Of a stretch of 14,399 nucleotides of DNA, positions 11,301 to 14,399 are shown in pieces. This DNA comes from Acidilobaceae archaeon (GTDB lineage: Archaea > Thermoproteota > Thermoprotei_A > Sulfolobales > Acidilobaceae). The stretch covers positions 1-14,399 of the forward strand of contig JALWJI010000116.1 of NCBI GenBank assembly GCA_027081695.1. The letters run 5' to 3'. Position numbers and translations under genes: made by a program. The notes under the pieces were generated by a model, which was not told the DNA's origin, made no database searches, and saw only the letters and a program-made list of their open reading frames with translations. The stretch's first letter is position 1. Each line of letters opens with the position of its first letter.

Positions 11301-13052
11301 CTATGCATTTATCGGTGTGCCGAGTTTATCTATTTCCTCGCCAGAGTATATGAACTTTCTAAGTATATCGACGATAGATGCTATTGGTATTCTTACCTGG
11401 CGCCATGAGTCTCTGTCTCTAAGAGTCACTGTACTGTCTTCGAGGGTTTGATAATCTACTGTTATTGCGGCAGGAACACCGATTTCATCGTATCGTGCGT
11501 ATCGTCTTCCAATACTACCACTATCATCATATAGTGCGTAGAATCCTGCTCTTCTCAGATTATCGTATATTTCTAGGGCTGTTTTTCTTAAGTCGTCGTC
11601 TTTCTCGATAAGTGGTAAGACTACGGCTTGGACAGGAGCTATATCTCTTGGTAGCGATAATATTATTCTCCCTTCTTTTTCTCGGTATGCATGTTCGAAT
11701 ACTACATATGTTACTCTTTCTACTCCGAAGGAGGGTTCAATCACGTGAGGAATATACTTCTTACCAGTGATCTTTTCTCGTGTCTTGTACTCTAGGATTG
11801 CATTGGGTGGTATTTCGTAGTCTCCTACCTTCAGAGGCTTCTTTTGTAGATAAGCATTCTTTAGCTCCTCTTCAGGAATATTGGCTAGTAACTCGAACAC
11901 TTTCTTAGCCTCTGACTTGAAGGTTCTCCCGATATAAGATTTATCTACTATGTACCGAGTTTTCTCGACGATCTTTGGCTCATCGAATGGCTTGAAGACC
12001 GTAAGATCCTGTCCGCTGTATTGCATGTGCCTGCTAAGATCATAGTCTCCTCTGTAACTGTGCCCAGAGACTTCAACCCAGCCCCATCGTGAGACTCTGA
12101 CTAGCTGGTCGAAGGTTTGACTAGAGTAGTGTGCTCTTTCATGAGGACCCTTCTCTTCGAAATATATCTCGTTTCTCGGGATACCCAGTGAAGCAATAAA
12201 CTCGTTGCTAACAGCCATCCAATAGCCGAGGCATGGATGCAGTATAAGTTTTTCTTCTACTGCTTCTCTTACAGTTACTTCCTCGGGGTCGCGTTCTTCT
12301 ACCTTATACTTGTACGGGAGTATCCTTATCTTAGTACTAGCATGTCTCTCGAAGAACGGACAGCTTTTCTCATTGTCCTCTGGATCAATAAAGTACTCCA
12401 TCTCCATTATGGTGAACTCCCGTAAACGCATCATGGCCTGGCGCGGGCTTATCTCGTTTCTTCCCACTCTGCCAACCTGTGCGATGCCCAGAGGCATTCG
12501 TGATCTCATAACTTCGTAGACGCGTTTGAACGCGACAAACATACCCTGTGCGAGCTCTGGTCTAAAGTAGCCTATGTTTCCCTCATAAGGACCAATGTGG
12601 GTCTTGAACAGTAGGTTGAATGTTTTCACTTCTCCGAGTTCTCCACCACATACGGGGCATTTGATATTGTTTTCTCTAATGATTCTAGTCATCTCCCTTG
12701 GTGAGAGCCCTTCGACGTCAATTCCGAGCTTATCCTTGATAAGATGATCTGCCCTGAATTTTCTACCGCACCTTGTGCATTCGACTATTGGATCAGTGAA
12801 GTTTTCGACGTGGCCACTCGCCTCGTATACTTTTGAGGGCCCAATTATTGGGCTCTCGATCTCAATCACATAGTTGCTGTGATCTCGTACAAAGTATTGT
12901 CTCCACTTCTCTATTATCCTATTCTTGAGGAGTATTCCATATGGGCCCATATCGTAGAATCCTGCTACGCCACCGTATATTTCATAACTAGGCCAGAAGA
13001 AGCCTCTTCTCTTAGCAAGCTCTAGTACTTTTTGGTACTTGTCTTCAGCCAT
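11301..13052 (-). CDS. glyS: Glycyl-tRNA synthetase (dimeric archaeal/eukaryotic type)
   Basis: This class II synthetase charges tRNA-Gly. Seen in order: KRRGFFWPSYEIYGG near the N-terminus with GFYDMGPYG (31-39), a zinc-binding insertion with cysteine pairs at 92/95 and 132/135, FRPELAQGMFVAF (163-175), motif 2 RNEISPRQAMMRLREF (198-213), motif 3 EPSFGVERV at about 439-447, then the anticodon-binding domain (PVQAVVLPL onward). I start at ATG 13050-13052 (583 aa), which has GAGGA at 13062-13066. A longer frame back to TTG 13109 would begin inside the box A at 13107-13120 and adds 19 residues unlike the family. The small barrel-like gene follows, probably on the same transcript. Confidence 0.96.
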   Translation of the reverse strand: MAEDKYQKVLELAKRRGFFWPSYEIYGGVAGFYDMGPYGILLKNRIIEKWRQYFVRDHSNYVIEIESPIIGPSKVYEASGHVENFTDPIVECTRCGRKFRADHLIKDKLGIDVEGLSPREMTRIIRENNIKCPVCGGELGEVKTFNLLFKTHIGPYEGNIGYFRPELAQGMFVAFKRVYEVMRSRMPLGIAQVGRVGRNEISPRQAMMRLREFTIMEMEYFIDPEDNEKSCPFFERHASTKIRILPYKYKVEERDPEEVTVREAVEEKLILHPCLGYWMAVSNEFIASLGIPRNEIYFEEKGPHERAHYSSQTFDQLVRVSRWGWVEVSGHSYRGDYDLSRHMQYSGQDLTVFKPFDEPKIVEKTRYIVDKSYIGRTFKSEAKKVFELLANIPEEELKNAYLQKKPLKVGDYEIPPNAILEYKTREKITGKKYIPHVIEPSFGVERVTYVVFEHAYREKEGRIILSLPRDIAPVQAVVLPLIEKDDDLRKTALEIYDNLRRAGFYALYDDSGSIGRRYARYDEIGVPAAITVDYQTLEDSTVTLRDRDSWRQVRIPIASIVDILRKFIYSGEEIDKLGTPINA

Positions 13053-13106
13053 CTCTATGCATCCTCTCAGACCTGCTAATTGATATGGAAACCGCAGCAC
13101 CCTTAT

Positions 13107-13120
13107 CAATATTAATATAC
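13107..13120 (-). promoter_or_regulatory. Box A of glyS
   Basis: On the minus strand GTATATTAATATTG stands about 60 bases before the chosen glyS ATG. Initiation near 13089 leaves a leader of about 35 bases with GAGGA just before the start. It rules against translation from the TTG at 13109. Confidence 0.55.
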
Positions 13121-13185
13121 TCTAACGAGGACCGTCACAACTAAGTTAATCTCGAAGACCCTTTCCTAAGATTGGGGGAGACTAA

Positions 13186-14121
13186 GTGTCTTTAAGAGAA
13201 CTCTACACTATTCAAAACCCACTGGCTTTCAGCGGGACTCAAAGGCCATATAGTGAAGCAGAAGTCGTTATTGTAGGTGTCCCGTTTGACTCGACAAGCT
13301 CTTTTAAGCCCGGATCTAGGTTCGGGCCTAGAAGTGTCAGGGAGGCATCAAACAATATAGAGTCCAACGGGATACTCGCAAATAGATCCTATATCGAGCA
13401 GGTCAAAATACATGATACGGGCGACCTCTCAGTCGTCCCTGGAGATACTCTCGAAACATTGAATAGGCTAAGCAAGGTCTCTGAAGAAGTTATCCAGGAT
13501 GGAAAACTACTTGTCGCTATAGGGGGAGAACACACTATTACCTACGGAACAGTCAAAGCTATGACAAATCTAGGAATAAAGCCTTGTATAATTGTCATAG
13601 ACGCCCACTTCGATCTTAGAAAGGACTATCTCGGCTACCTGTATAGCCATGCATCAGTAATGCGCAGGATAATCGAGTCAAGTCTTTCAGACAGGATCAT
13701 CTATATCGGAGTAAGAGCATATGAGGAAGAGGAAATATTATATGCTGAAGCCCATAAGGACAGAATCCTCTATAAGACACCTATCGATGTTGAGCGAGAA
13801 GGATACAAGAATATAACTGTAGCAGCGAAGAGATTCTTATCGCAATGCCGCTATATCTATGTAAGCATCGACATAGACGGAATAGATCCTTCATACGCGC
13901 CCGGAACCGGGACACCGGAGCCCTTCGGATTATCCCCGCTAACAGTTGTAAAGATCCTAGGAGGTATCCTAGACAATAGACTAGTAGGAATCGACTTAGT
14001 CGAAGTGAATCCCCTCGTAGACTGTAATGATATCACTAGTGTTCTTGGTGCTAAGATATTACAGGAGGCTATTCTTCTCTACAAATTTAGTAGTAGAGTA
14101 AAGAAGCAGTCCCAGAGATAA
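13186..14121 (+). CDS. speB: Agmatinase-family ureohydrolase
   Basis: Ureohydrolases of this family use a binuclear Mn centre to release urea from agmatine, arginine or related guanidines. All six metal ligands are present: H116 (GGEHTITYG), D139, H141 and D143 (IDAHFDLR), and D229 and D231 (SIDIDGIDPSYAPGTG). A C-terminal DLVEVNPLVD (270-279) is also typical. Length (311 aa) is normal. Archaeal members act on agmatine or, in Thermococcus, on N1-aminopropylagmatine in polyamine synthesis; the substrate here is not decided by sequence. The segment SHASV at 154-158 replaces the more usual SHGT(V/P), a possible specificity difference. GTG 13186 follows GGGGGAG (13174-13180) by five bases. It is divergent from glyS and its stop is six bases from that of the convergent Rpo12 gene. 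Confidence 0.88.
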   Translation: MSLRELYTIQNPLAFSGTQRPYSEAEVVIVGVPFDSTSSFKPGSRFGPRSVREASNNIESNGILANRSYIEQVKIHDTGDLSVVPGDTLETLNRLSKVSEEVIQDGKLLVAIGGEHTITYGTVKAMTNLGIKPCIIVIDAHFDLRKDYLGYLYSHASVMRRIIESSLSDRIIYIGVRAYEEEEILYAEAHKDRILYKTPIDVEREGYKNITVAAKRFLSQCRYIYVSIDIDGIDPSYAPGTGTPEPFGLSPLTVVKILGGILDNRLVGIDLVEVNPLVDCNDITSVLGAKILQEAILLYKFSSRVKKQSQR

Positions 14122-14127
14122 AGACAG

Positions 14128-14364
14128 CTATATAGCATAGACTCTACGTGGAGCTATGACAGGACTCCTGATTTTTACAAGAATACGTCCTCCGCACCTA
14201 GTGCATAGAATATTGTCTTGTTGATCGAGTTCGCTTTTCTTCATTATATGACCACAATATAGACACATGTAGTATACTTCTCTAGGCTTGATCCCGTACG
14301 GTAGAACCTCTTCTTCGATACTCTCACTTTCTAGCATCTCATCAAACTCATCCCAACTACTCAT
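14128..14364 (-). CDS. rpoP: DNA-directed RNA polymerase subunit Rpo12 (RpoP)
   Basis: Rpo12 is the small zinc-binding subunit of archaeal RNA polymerase, equivalent to eukaryotic Rpb12. The zinc ribbon is C34-x2-C37 (CLYCGH) and C54-x2-C57 (CTRCGGR). It is followed by the conserved basic tail ILVKIRSPVIAPRRVYAI (61-78), in which RSP corresponds to the R-(P/K)-P segment of the family. Typical archaeal Rpo12 has about 46-50 residues; this one has some 28 extra, strongly acidic N-terminal residues (10 of residues 4-19 are Asp or Glu). ATG 14364 is supported by AGGTG at 14372-14376 with a 7-base spacer. A shorter product from the internal ATG (residue 33) is possible but has no clear ribosome-binding site. 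Confidence 0.88.
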   Translation of the reverse strand: MSSWDEFDEMLESESIEEEVLPYGIKPREVYYMCLYCGHIMKKSELDQQDNILCTRCGGRILVKIRSPVIAPRRVYAI

Positions 14365-14399
14365 ACACTGGCACCTTTCTAAGAGATGACCCTTTAAGG

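Noticed and set aside
11273..11308. ATG at 11308 as start of the barrel-like gene, overlapping glyS
   Set aside because: There is no ribosome-binding site before it, whereas GGGTG stands seven bases before ATG 11272.
13053..13109. Longer glycyl-tRNA synthetase start at TTG 13109
   Set aside because: The TTG falls within the box A, and the 19 extra residues do not resemble the family; ATG 13052 has a good ribosome-binding site.
1..14399. Mobile elements, CRISPR arrays, toxin-antitoxin pairs, prophage or defence genes
   Set aside because: I looked for transposase or integrase motifs, regularly spaced repeats and small paired genes and found none; the window looks like core chromosome.

Overview
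The window reads as chromosomal DNA of a hyperthermophilic archaeon of the Thermoproteota, most likely a member or relative of the Desulfurococcales. The evidence is the gene set: archaeal PCNA, class I lysyl-tRNA synthetase, archaeal glycyl-tRNA synthetase, digeranylgeranylglyceryl phosphate synthase, RNA polymerase subunit Rpo12, tRNA splicing endonuclease and an intron-containing tRNA. Archaeal box A (TATA) promoters, frequent TTG and GTG starts and GGTG or GGAG ribosome-binding sites agree with this. Base composition is moderate (by eye, a little above 40% G+C), genes are densely packed, and I see no insertion sequence, integrase, CRISPR array or prophage. The species assignment is inference.

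Layout. Positions 1-123 hold the end of an unidentified plus-strand gene, which overlaps by 4 bases the stop of a minus-strand gene of unknown function. From 607 the plus strand carries an RNA-free RNase P homologue (HARP, formerly the 'RNA ligase partner' family), then an intron-containing tRNA-Thr(CGT), a PduO-type cobalamin adenosyltransferase, a G+C-rich intergenic island and PCNA. Class I LysRS lies convergent to PCNA. Across a divergent promoter region from lysS begins a five-gene plus-strand run: digeranylgeranylglyceryl phosphate synthase, a methylenetetrahydrofolate-reductase-like protein, a 5-formyltetrahydrofolate cyclo-ligase family protein, a macro-domain protein and the flavin prenyltransferase UbiX.

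From 8394 to 13052 all genes are on the minus strand. In transcription order they are glycyl-tRNA synthetase, a small protein with a barrel-like C-terminal domain, a small all-helical protein, a DUF47/PhoU-like protein, the tRNA splicing endonuclease and a cysteine-rich protein of unknown function. The window ends with a plus-strand agmatinase/ureohydrolase convergent with the Rpo12 gene.

Themes. Translation and tRNA maturation are over-represented: HARP, a tRNA with a splice-competent intron, the endonuclease that cuts such introns, and two aminoacyl-tRNA synthetases. A second theme is isoprenoid-linked metabolism. DGGGP synthase builds the ether-lipid core, and UbiX makes the prenylated flavin that UbiD-type decarboxylases need, including the one in the archaeal mevalonate pathway. 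No wholly new multi-gene system is obvious. The best leads are the HARP/tRNA arrangement with repeated 9-bp elements at the tRNA promoter, the G+C-rich island at 2020-2105, the eight-cysteine protein and the N-terminally extended Rpo12.
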